Source: Chryseolinea serpens (GTDB lineage Bacteria > Bacteroidota > Bacteroidia > Cytophagales > Cyclobacteriaceae). Taken from it: 64,000 bases of DNA. A program made the position numbers and the translations under genes. Positions 24,331 to 31,091 of the stretch are shown piece after piece (within the stretch, counting starts at the first letter, position 1; each line of letters opens with the position of its first letter). Below the pieces are notes generated by a model. That model did not search any database and was not told the DNA's origin. It worked only from the letters and a program-made list of their open reading frames with translations. The stretch is from assembly GCF_900129725.1 (NCBI RefSeq), contig NZ_FQWQ01000003.1, positions 340,686 through 404,685 on the forward strand, read 5' to 3'.

Positions 24331-24915
24331 TCAGACTTTGGGATAATTCAAGTATTCGTTCTCAATTCGCTCCAAACATTCTTCCAGGGTTGCAACAATA
24401 AAATCCCGATCAACGGTCACCGAGAAAAGTTTATCGATTTTGTCAGCTGGACAGGGTTCTCTCCAACCGGACCATAAAAACTTTATCGCTCCATTGTCGT
24501 TGGTCATTGTAATTTGGTAAGCGTCTGTTGTTTCATCAATTGAAAGATGGCAGGCGGCCCACACTTTATTGTCTAAAATTGGCAAATGGGAAAACTCAGG
24601 TTTGAAATCTTCTTCTAGCTGATTGGCTTTCCAAATTAATTCAAATAGCTCTTCGTTATTTTTGTTCCTGAATTCAGGATGGGAAAAAGAACTAAAATCA
24701 TGCTTGAACTTGTCTTTGAGCCGCTCAAGCGTTCCCTTCCAAGTACTTAAGAAGCAGGATTCATCTTCGTCACCGATGATTTGTCCCCCTAACACTAAAT
24801 GACAATAAGCATAATAATGCCCACTGTCTTTATACGAAAAGCCAGGAACATACCTTATGGCAAAAGTATTTTTGTCACCAATGAACACTTCGTTTTCTAA
24901 ACCCATACCTGGCAA
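24331..24915 (-). CDS. Possible Imm42-like orphan immunity protein
   Basis: This 194-residue cytoplasmic protein has no signal peptide. Its N-terminal segment (FIGDKNTFAIRYVPGF, then AYCHLVLGGQIIGDEDESC) resembles the Imm42 family of polymorphic-toxin immunity proteins; this is recalled, not searched. No toxin gene is adjacent, so it would be an orphan. The gene is visibly more AT-rich than its neighbours, which suggests transfer. The alternative is an unrelated hypothetical protein. Confidence 0.45.
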   Translation of the reverse strand: MPGMGLENEVFIGDKNTFAIRYVPGFSYKDSGHYYAYCHLVLGGQIIGDEDESCFLSTWKGTLERLKDKFKHDFSSFSHPEFRNKNNEELFELIWKANQLEEDFKPEFSHLPILDNKVWAACHLSIDETTDAYQITMTNDNGAIKFLWSGWREPCPADKIDKLFSVTVDRDFIVATLEECLERIENEYLNYPKV

Positions 24916-25082
24916 TGAGGGTTTAAAATAAGCAAATCACTTCTAAATACCTTATTTCAAGACGAAGCTTTCGTCGGTGTTTAGGTTAAATAACTGGCCT
25001 TCGAGAATCAACAAAAAAGGAATGCCTTTCGGTACTCGTTGGCGTCGGGGATGTTCATTTTGTTAATCGTTCGTCTTATCGG

Positions 25083-26060
25083 CTAATTACCTGCGTCCTT
25101 ATTGAACTTATTACGGTAGTCCAAAGGTGTCATCCCGGTGATTTTCTTGAAGAGATCTCTGTAGGTTTGTATATCGACGTAACCAACCGAATACATGATG
25201 TCATTGACGGATTTTCGGGTTGTTTCCAATTGCTTTTTTGTGGCCTCTACTTTCACGCGCTGAATGTACTCGATCACGGTGTGGCGGGTTGCTTTCTTGA
25301 ACCGCCGCTCAAAGGTCCGTCGCGTGACGTTAAATTTGTCTGCAAGCTCCTCGACAACAAGTTTTTTGCGATAGTTTTCCTCTATAAAGTCCTGCGCCTT
25401 AGAAATGAGTTCATCTTCGTGATCTTTCAGTCCCTGGAACACAATGAAGGGAGATTGCATGTCACGGTTAAGATCTACCACAAAATACTTGGCCGTGTGA
25501 ATGGCCATCTTTCGATCGGTGTACTTCTCCACCAGGTGTAATAGTAGATTCCAGTAGGCATTGTTTCCTCCACTCGAGTATAGACCGTTTTGATCGGTGA
25601 TAACTTTTTCATCAATCAATTTTACCGACGGATAGAAGTGCCGGAATTCATTGGCATACGCCCAATGCGTAGTGCATTGTTTTCCCTTCAGAACACCGGA
25701 GAATGCCATCAGGAAAGCACCCACACATAAGCTGGCCACTTCCGCGCCTTCCCTGTATTGGCGGGCGATCCACACCGCAAAGTCCCTGTTTAAATGCGTC
25801 GCCGTCATCATATCGCCCGTCATCGCGGGGATGATGATCAAGTGAGGTTGAACGATCTCATCCAGGACAACGCTGGGGTGAATGGCGAACATTCCGTCAT
25901 TCAGGTTTATCTCTTTCGAAAGCCCTGCCAGACTAACGTTGAATAAAGGAGGCTTGCCCGATCGCGTTAAAAACTCGTTCACTTTGGAGAATACATAACA
26001 AGAATCCGCTATAGATGCTAAGACGGCATTCCGGAGTGCCAGAATCGTGATGTTGATCAT
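25083..26060 (-). CDS. GlxA-type AraC-family regulator with DJ-1/PfpI domain
   Basis: This 325-residue regulator has an N-terminal DJ-1/PfpI-like domain (residues about 1-190) with the nucleophile-elbow-like segment ASLCVGAFLMAFSG (Cys112). The C-terminal AraC HTH pair (about 225-315) reads LVVEELADKFNVTRRTFERRF, then VNDIMYSVGYVDIQTYRDLF and GMTPLDYRNKF. It is divergent from the VOC/DoxX cassette with a 114-bp gap, so it is the likely regulator of that cassette and possibly of itself. The ligand is unknown. Confidence 0.88.
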   Translation of the reverse strand: MINITILALRNAVLASIADSCYVFSKVNEFLTRSGKPPLFNVSLAGLSKEINLNDGMFAIHPSVVLDEIVQPHLIIIPAMTGDMMTATHLNRDFAVWIARQYREGAEVASLCVGAFLMAFSGVLKGKQCTTHWAYANEFRHFYPSVKLIDEKVITDQNGLYSSGGNNAYWNLLLHLVEKYTDRKMAIHTAKYFVVDLNRDMQSPFIVFQGLKDHEDELISKAQDFIEENYRKKLVVEELADKFNVTRRTFERRFKKATRHTVIEYIQRVKVEATKKQLETTRKSVNDIMYSVGYVDIQTYRDLFKKITGMTPLDYRNKFNKDAGN

Positions 26061-26174
26061 GGATCAAAGTTATTACAAAAATTTGTCGCAATCACCCACC
26101 TCAGAATGTCGCATTATCCATTCCCACATCAGGGTAAATGACCATAAATTTGAATCACATTACAGGATCAATCT

Positions 26175-26594
26175 ATGCGAAAAACAACCCCCTATTTACA
26201 CTTCGATGGCATTGCGGAAGAAGCAATGACGTTCTACAAATCCGTTTTCGGTGGAGAATTTGTTGCCTTCCAACGCTACAAAGACACGCCGGGTGGAGAG
26301 AAGGTAGCGGACGACGACAAGGAGAAAGTTATTCATATCACGCTCCGGATTTCGGAGCGCGTATCGCTGATGGCGACCGACCTTTTGCGGACCATGGGTC
26401 CGGTGAAGGTGGGAAACAACTTTCACATTTGTATGCACACGGAAAGCGAGCCGGAGACCGAACGATTATTTGACAAACTGGCCAATGGCGGCAACGTTGA
26501 AATGCCCTTGAACAAAACGTTTTGGGGATCCTACTTTGGGATGTGCAAGGACAAGTACGGAATTCAATGGATGCTTGACTACTCCGCAGACTAG
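26175..26594 (+). CDS. VOC-family (PhnB-like) protein
   Basis: This 139-residue protein has the PhnB-like vicinal oxygen chelate fold: PYLHFDGIAEEAMTFYKSVFGGE at the start, then ALMATD-like strands and FDKLANGGNVEMPLNKTFWGSYFG, ending KDKYGIQWMLDY. These proteins bind metals or small hydrophobic ligands; many are glyoxalase or resistance-like proteins of unknown activity. It is the first gene of the cassette that faces the DJ-1/AraC regulator. Confidence 0.88.
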   Translation: MRKTTPYLHFDGIAEEAMTFYKSVFGGEFVAFQRYKDTPGGEKVADDDKEKVIHITLRISERVSLMATDLLRTMGPVKVGNNFHICMHTESEPETERLFDKLANGGNVEMPLNKTFWGSYFGMCKDKYGIQWMLDYSAD

Positions 26595-26667
26595 TCCGGA
26601 ATAACACTTAAATGCTCTTATCAATCGAACCTTATCTTACGGGATGGAGGCATGAACGCTTTTTGCC

Positions 26668-27093
26668 ATGAAAAAAAATAAGATCATCTACTGGATCATT
26701 ACGATCGCATTCATGTACTGGATGTATGATCCGACGATCTCGAGCGCTTTCAGTTATGACTATGCCGTCGATTTCTTCACCAAGCGCCTGGGCTATCCGC
26801 AATACTTCCTCGTTTACACCGGCGTAACAAAACTGGTTGGGTTGATCGTGCTGCTTATTCCGGGATTTCCAAAAATCAAGGAATGGGTTTACGCCGGATT
26901 CACCTTTGACCTGGTGGCTGCCATTTACTCATTGATTGCCATCGGCATGCCCTTAACGTCGCTGTGGCCACAAACCCTGGCCTTGGCATTGATGACCGGG
27001 TCATATGTTTTCTTTCACAAAATCCAAAAATCACTACCTAATCAAATTTTATATGAACACAACAGCGAGTCGAACCGTGCAGTCCCCCAATAG
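26668..27093 (+). CDS. DoxX-family membrane protein
   Basis: This 141-residue protein has four transmembrane helices (about residues 7-25, 50-70, 77-97 and 103-122) and a DoxX-like pattern: FFTKRLGYPQYF, TKLVGLIVLLIPGFPKIKEWVYAGFTFDLVAA. DoxX-like proteins are linked to respiratory or oxidative-stress functions. It lies 73 bp after the VOC gene, and its end overlaps the second DoxX gene if that gene starts at 27053. Confidence 0.8.
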   Translation: MKKNKIIYWIITIAFMYWMYDPTISSAFSYDYAVDFFTKRLGYPQYFLVYTGVTKLVGLIVLLIPGFPKIKEWVYAGFTFDLVAAIYSLIAIGMPLTSLWPQTLALALMTGSYVFFHKIQKSLPNQILYEHNSESNRAVPQ

Positions 27094-27463
27094 GGCCATG
27101 CTATGGACAGGTCGGATCATCAGCGGTCTTTGCATCATCTTCCTTCTGATTGACGCGATCATGAAGGTGGTAAGAGCGACACCTTCGGTCGAAGGCACCG
27201 CCAGTTTAGGATTTTCCGATAGCCTGGTGCGGCCCCTTGGTGTTGTCGTGCTTATTTTCACCATCCTCTATGCCGTGCCTCGTACGGCTGTATTTGGCGC
27301 TTTGCTTCTCACGGCACACCTGGGCGGCGCCACCGCCATTTTTATCAATAAGTACCACGGCCAGTGGTCGTTTCTTTTTCCGCTGACCTTTTGCGTGCTG
27401 CTTTGGGCTGGACTTTTTCTGCAGGACTCCAAGCTGAGAGAGATCGTGCCGCTGAGGAAATGA
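27053..27463 (+). CDS. DoxX-family membrane protein (second copy)
   Basis: This is a 136-residue protein with four transmembrane helices. DoxX-like features are GRIISGLCIIFLLIDAIMKVV, SLVRPLGVVVLIFTILYAVP and LLTAHLGGATAIFINK. The start at 27053 gives a short hydrophilic lead of usual family length and overlaps the preceding DoxX gene by 41 bp; the alternative ATG at 27098 would not overlap. It is weakly similar to the first copy, so this is not a recent duplication. Confidence 0.8.
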   Translation: MNTTASRTVQSPNRAMLWTGRIISGLCIIFLLIDAIMKVVRATPSVEGTASLGFSDSLVRPLGVVVLIFTILYAVPRTAVFGALLLTAHLGGATAIFINKYHGQWSFLFPLTFCVLLWAGLFLQDSKLREIVPLRK

Positions 27464-27520
27464 GGAAATGCCGGGCCAGATCATAGGCGTGGGAACGTGA
27501 CTATAAAACAACTAAATACT

Positions 27521-28066
27521 ATGAAAATGATAATCTTAAAAGCATTTACAATATTGGTGGCGATCGTTTCAATGGCAGCCGTCATCGCGATGTTTTCCAA
27601 AAATAAGTATACCCTGACGCGGAACATTGTTATAAACAAAGCCAAAGAGGAAGTTTTTGCTTATATCAGACTAAACCGGAATCAGCAAGCCTATAGCAAA
27701 TGGTTAGCATTGGACCCCAATACAAAAATTCAATTCAAGGGCGCTGCCGATGGGACCCCTGGGGCTATACTTACTTTCTCGAGTAAGAGCAACAAAACGG
27801 GAACCGGCGAGTGGGAGATAAAGAACATCGTCGATGGCGAGAAAATGGATTTCGAACTACGCTTCTTAGCACCTTTTGTGTTTACGGCGAACGGAACGTT
27901 CCTCACACAATCCATTGCCGAACAGCAAACGAAAGTGACCTGGACCTATAACAGCGGGATGGACTGGCCGAAGAATTTCATGCTGCTCTTTATGGATATG
28001 GACAAGATTGTTGGCAATGATATCCAGGAAAGTCTGGTAAACGTGAAAAACAACCTTGAGCGGTAG
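27521..28066 (+). CDS. SRPBCC-family protein, membrane-anchored
   Basis: This 181-residue protein starts at 27521 with one N-terminal transmembrane helix (IILKAFTILVAIVSMAAVIAM). A polyketide-cyclase/START-like SRPBCC domain follows: NIVINKAKEEVFAYI, PGAILTFSSKSNKTGTGEWEIK, and the C-terminal helix DIQESLVNVKNNLE. Such domains bind hydrophobic ligands. It lies in the cassette two bases upstream of the NTF2-like gene. Confidence 0.85.
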   Translation: MKMIILKAFTILVAIVSMAAVIAMFSKNKYTLTRNIVINKAKEEVFAYIRLNRNQQAYSKWLALDPNTKIQFKGAADGTPGAILTFSSKSNKTGTGEWEIKNIVDGEKMDFELRFLAPFVFTANGTFLTQSIAEQQTKVTWTYNSGMDWPKNFMLLFMDMDKIVGNDIQESLVNVKNNLER

Positions 28067-28068
28067 TC

Positions 28069-28509
28069 ATGACCGGGTCAAAAGAAGACATGGAGGCCAT
28101 AACGTTGTTGTTTATGCAGGCAGCGCAGGCATGGGACGAGGGGAATGGCGGGCGCTATGCTTCCTTTTTTACCGAGGACTGTGACTATGTTACTTTTGAC
28201 GGCCATCACCTAAGGGGAAATGCTGAGCATGAAACTTTTCACCATAAACTCTTCGCAGGCTTTTTGAAGGGCTCGAAGCTCGTGGGCACAATAAAGTCAA
28301 TACGCTTCATAAACCCGGATGTCGCCATCGTGCATCAGACGGGAGGTGTTCAACTTCGGTTTCAGAAACGATTTTCCAAGGCGAGACTTTCCATAAATAC
28401 CAATGTATTGGTACGCGAGCAGGGCCTATGGAAGATCTCCGCCTTTCACAATTGCCGGATTCAAAAGCCACCCTTTATTTTCCGATGGATTGAATTTTTT
28501 AAAAATTAA
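28069..28509 (+). CDS. SgcJ/EcaC-type NTF2-like protein
   Basis: This 146-residue NTF2-fold protein matches the SgcJ/EcaC oxidoreductase-like family: ITLLFMQAAQAWDEGNGGRYASFFTEDCDYVTFDG at the N-terminus and QGLWKISAFHNCRIQ near the end. It has no signal peptide. It is two bases after the SRPBCC gene and 11 bases before the DUF4287 gene, so it is part of the operon. The substrate is unknown. Confidence 0.8.
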   Translation: MTGSKEDMEAITLLFMQAAQAWDEGNGGRYASFFTEDCDYVTFDGHHLRGNAEHETFHHKLFAGFLKGSKLVGTIKSIRFINPDVAIVHQTGGVQLRFQKRFSKARLSINTNVLVREQGLWKISAFHNCRIQKPPFIFRWIEFFKN

Positions 28510-28520
28510 AACAGGACCCT

Positions 28521-29090
28521 ATGTCGTTTCAAGCATACCTGGATAATATCAAAGCAAAAACAGGCAAGTCTCCAGAGGATTTTAAGAAGCTCGCCGCAAA
28601 GCGTGGATTGCTCGGCGATGGCATAAAGGCAGGGGAGGTCGTTGCCTGGCTAAAAGAAGAATTTGGCCTGGGCCACGGTCATGCCATGGCCATCTACACC
28701 GTTTTTAAGAAGGAGAAAGACAAGCCAAAGAGCCCGGATGACAAACTCGAATCGTTTTTCAAAGGAAAGAAGGTGCGCTGGCGTCCCCTGTTCGACTTGT
28801 TGATGAAAAAACTAAAGCCCTTTGGCGACGATCTTAAGGTTTCCCCCACGACTAGTTATTTAAGCGTCTTAAGGGGTGATAGAAAGATGGCCATCATTCA
28901 GGTTTCATCTGTTCGGATGGACCTTGGGATAAAACTTAAGGGAGTCAAACCAACAAAACGATTCCGCCCGGCCGATGCGTGGAATTCAATGGTAACGCAT
29001 CGCGTGCAAATCACCGATGAAAGACAGCTCGACGATGAGCTCATCAACTGGCTGCAAAGTGCCTATGAGCAAAATGGTCCGACCACTTAG
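28521..29090 (+). CDS. DUF4287-DUF5655 domain protein
   Basis: This 189-residue soluble protein has an N-terminal DUF4287 domain (residues 1-65: AYLDNIKAKTGKSPEDFKKL, GEVVAWLKEEFGLGHGHAMAI) and a C-terminal DUF5655 domain (about 75-185: KVRWRPLFDLLMKKLKPFGDD, SYLSVLRGDRKMAIIQ). The two domains are often fused in this way in Bacteroidota and Actinobacteria. Function is unknown; nucleic-acid binding has been suggested by fold only. It is the last gene of the cassette before the strong terminator at 29123. Confidence 0.85.
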   Translation: MSFQAYLDNIKAKTGKSPEDFKKLAAKRGLLGDGIKAGEVVAWLKEEFGLGHGHAMAIYTVFKKEKDKPKSPDDKLESFFKGKKVRWRPLFDLLMKKLKPFGDDLKVSPTTSYLSVLRGDRKMAIIQVSSVRMDLGIKLKGVKPTKRFRPADAWNSMVTHRVQITDERQLDDELINWLQSAYEQNGPTT

Positions 29091-29122
29091 GGTCGGTTTT
29101 ATTGCTACCCGGAAAATTTGTT

Positions 29123-29176
29123 TGGTGCGGAGAATGATGTTCGATGCTTGTGAACATCATTCTCCGCACCATTTTT
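29123..29176 (+). terminator. Strong intrinsic terminator
   Basis: A perfect 20-bp stem (29123-29142 with 29152-29171) has a 9-base loop and is followed by TTTTT at 29172-29176. It lies 32 bp after the stop of the DUF4287/DUF5655 gene. The unusually long perfect stem also makes it a candidate interspersed hairpin element. Confidence 0.9.
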
Positions 29177-29237
29177 ATGGGAAATTACCCTCCTTGCAAA
29201 ACCTGTAATTTTATTATAATTAACTTATAATCAGTGT

Positions 29238-29268
29238 TTTGTGATTTTTTTGAAACAAAAATCACAAA
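29238..29268. repeat. Perfect 12-bp hairpin
   Basis: TTTGTGATTTTT (29238-29249) is followed by its exact complement AAAAATCACAAA (29257-29268) after seven bases. It is AT-rich with no clean T-run after the stem on either strand. It could be a weak terminator for the ECF41 operon or a protein-binding dyad. Confidence 0.5.
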
Positions 29269-29434
29269 GGCTCGTCGGTAATTTCAAGAAAACCTGGCCG
29301 TCCTAGTTTTATGTTTTAGAAAAAGCTTCGGCGATGAAAAAATTCTCGTGACTTTTATTTTCGGCGTGACACGGTTATCCCGTAAAGAAGAAATGGAGGA
29401 ACCCGGATCTTCATTGAGTTCTGGAGAATTCTCC

Positions 29435-30277
29435 CTACCTGACCGGAAGCTGAATGTTCTTGAGCTTTTCAGGGTCAATGATCGTGTTGATCCGTAGAAT
29501 TTTTCCTTCGGGCGAAAGATCAAACACCTGGCAGCTTACCAGGGTTGACCCGGAGTAGAACAGGAGCGAAGGCTCGTGATTGATTTCCGTGGGAATAATA
29601 GAGAAACCCGTCTGGTATTTGTCGTAGATATACAGTAAAAGGCCCGAAACCTCGTGTGCGCCGGAAAGGTATTTGGCGACGATGTTCATTTTAGCGCCAC
29701 CGTCTGCGTGGAATGCGATGTCTTGCGAGAGCAGCGCTTCCAGCTGCTCGATGTTCCGTGCGCGAATGGCAGCGATATAATGGTGGAGAATTTCGGAAGA
29801 GGAACCCGTTTTAGACTTGGTGTTGGGTGGCTGATGTTTCAGCTTTTCTTTGGCCCGGCTCAGTATTTTTCGTGAGGTCTCCACGGTAGTCGAGAGCACG
29901 CCCGATATATCTTCATGTGAGTAGCTGAAGGCCTCTTTTAAGATGAACACAGCCCGTTCTTTAGCCGTGAGTTGCTCGAGCAGAATGAGCATGGAGTAGG
30001 AAACGATATCTTTCAGGTCGGCTTGCGTATCGGCACCTTCAGTGGCTACAGGCTCGGGCAGCCACACATCGCCATAGCTTAACTTCTTCTTTTTGGTCTT
30101 GATGGTTATGGCTCGGTTGATGACACTCCGGATCAGGTAATTCTTTTCGTTCTCCACATGCTCCTGGTTTGCCGTCAGAAAGGCAGACATGACGTCTTGT
30201 ATAGCATCCTTGGCGTCGTCGGCCGAGCCAAGGATGTTATAGGCATATGGAAAAAGAACCCGTTGATAATCTTTCAT
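29435..30277 (-). CDS. ECF41-type (SigJ-like) sigma factor with SnoaL-like C-terminal domain
   Basis: This 280-residue extracytoplasmic-function sigma factor has sigma2 at residues 1-65 (YAYNILGSADDAKDAIQDVM) and sigma4 at about 98-148 (QLTAKERAVFILKEAFSYSHEDI). A SnoaL/NTF2-like extension covers about 160-275. Two ECF41 signatures are present: WLPEP (72-76) and a DGGAK form (192-196) of the DGGGK motif. ECF41 factors have no anti-sigma factor; the C-terminal domain controls activity. They usually regulate a neighbouring carboxymuconolactone decarboxylase/oxidoreductase/epimerase gene. Here the neighbours are a monooxygenase-like gene and a small membrane gene, which is unusual. Confidence 0.88.
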   Translation of the reverse strand: MKDYQRVLFPYAYNILGSADDAKDAIQDVMSAFLTANQEHVENEKNYLIRSVINRAITIKTKKKKLSYGDVWLPEPVATEGADTQADLKDIVSYSMLILLEQLTAKERAVFILKEAFSYSHEDISGVLSTTVETSRKILSRAKEKLKHQPPNTKSKTGSSSEILHHYIAAIRARNIEQLEALLSQDIAFHADGGAKMNIVAKYLSGAHEVSGLLLYIYDKYQTGFSIIPTEINHEPSLLFYSGSTLVSCQVFDLSPEGKILRINTIIDPEKLKNIQLPVR

Positions 30278-30287
30278 TGGTCGCTCG

Positions 30288-30506
30288 CTAAGATTCCAGC
30301 CATTTGGATAATTTTTTAAACAGGAATGGCATCAGCAAAAATACCATAAAAGGTACTACGATGAGCGTGATGACCAGCGTTCTTAACGGCATGGGTTCGA
30401 TGCGGTTAAAAATGTCGCCAAAAAGGCCGAACAGTAGGGTGAGGGTGGGGTAGATCGCTATCCAGGTAAGGACGGAGATCTTCCACCGTTTGGGCTGCTT
30501 TTTCAT
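30288..30506 (-). CDS. Small two-helix membrane protein
   Basis: This 72-residue protein has two transmembrane helices (about 10-27 and 42-62): VLTWIAIYPTLTLLFGLFG, then PLRTLVITLIVVPFMVFLLMPFL. The pattern resembles the C-terminal membrane tail of some antibiotic biosynthesis monooxygenase proteins, here encoded as a separate gene. It lies 15 bp after the ABM-like gene and 10 bp before the ECF41 gene, so the three form an operon. Confidence 0.7.
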   Translation of the reverse strand: MKKQPKRWKISVLTWIAIYPTLTLLFGLFGDIFNRIEPMPLRTLVITLIVVPFMVFLLMPFLFKKLSKWLES

Positions 30507-30521
30507 GTGTGGCCTGGGCGT

Positions 30522-30830
30522 TTAGTTAAAGACAGCGTGTGATGTATGCAGCAGGTTGAGCGCTTCAATGCGTGGCTCGGACTCCAGGTTTTCATCGCGT
30601 TGCTGCTGAAAGGTGAGGAAGGTTTTAAGTGCCAGAAATCTTTTCTGCGACGCGTCGTTGTTGTAAATAGACAGGTGCGTGAAAGTCTTTCCATCTTCCG
30701 CCAGGAAAACATGGTAGCGCATGCCGTGATCACCGATCGCTTTGACTTCTTCTAAAAAGGCCTGGATGTTTTGATTGTTCTTTTCTGCAAACTCCCGTGC
30801 TACGGTGTAGGTTACTTTAACTGCTTTCAT
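30522..30830 (-). CDS. ABM-like dimeric alpha/beta barrel protein
   Basis: This 102-residue protein fits the antibiotic biosynthesis monooxygenase-like/dimeric ferredoxin-like barrel fold: AVKVTYTVAREFAEKNNQNI, GMRYHVFLAEDGKTFTHLSIY and a helix KRFLALKTFLTFQQQR. It is the first gene of the ECF41 operon. Such domains oxidise small aromatics or quinones or degrade haem; the active residues here are not clear. The promoter lies at about 30831-30960. Confidence 0.65.
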   Translation of the reverse strand: MKAVKVTYTVAREFAEKNNQNIQAFLEEVKAIGDHGMRYHVFLAEDGKTFTHLSIYNNDASQKRFLALKTFLTFQQQRDENLESEPRIEALNLLHTSHAVFN

Positions 30831-31091
30831 ATTTTGTTTTGTTTCGCTTAAGACTAAACAGCCCCAAAAAACGTGACACGGTTTTACGAGAATTGTCGCT
30901 TTTTTTTATAAATCACAGATAATCAGGCGCCCACACCCTGCCTGCTGGGGATGCGCGGGCAGCGAAAACAGGGATTGAACCGGTTCAGAAAATAGATAAG
31001 GACTGTGCGATGGCGATCGCGATGGGTTCCCCGGGGCCTTGTTGCCCCTGTCGGTTACAACATCATCGAAAGGGCTGGTAATGAAGCTGCA

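Larger units (their letters stand above)
29091..29434. other. Convergent intergenic region with two hairpins
   Basis: This stretch of about 340 bp lies between the cassette end and the 3' end of the ECF41 operon. It holds a strong terminator (29123-29176) and a second hairpin (29238-29268). The remaining sequence is AT-rich and shows no gene. Confidence 0.6.
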
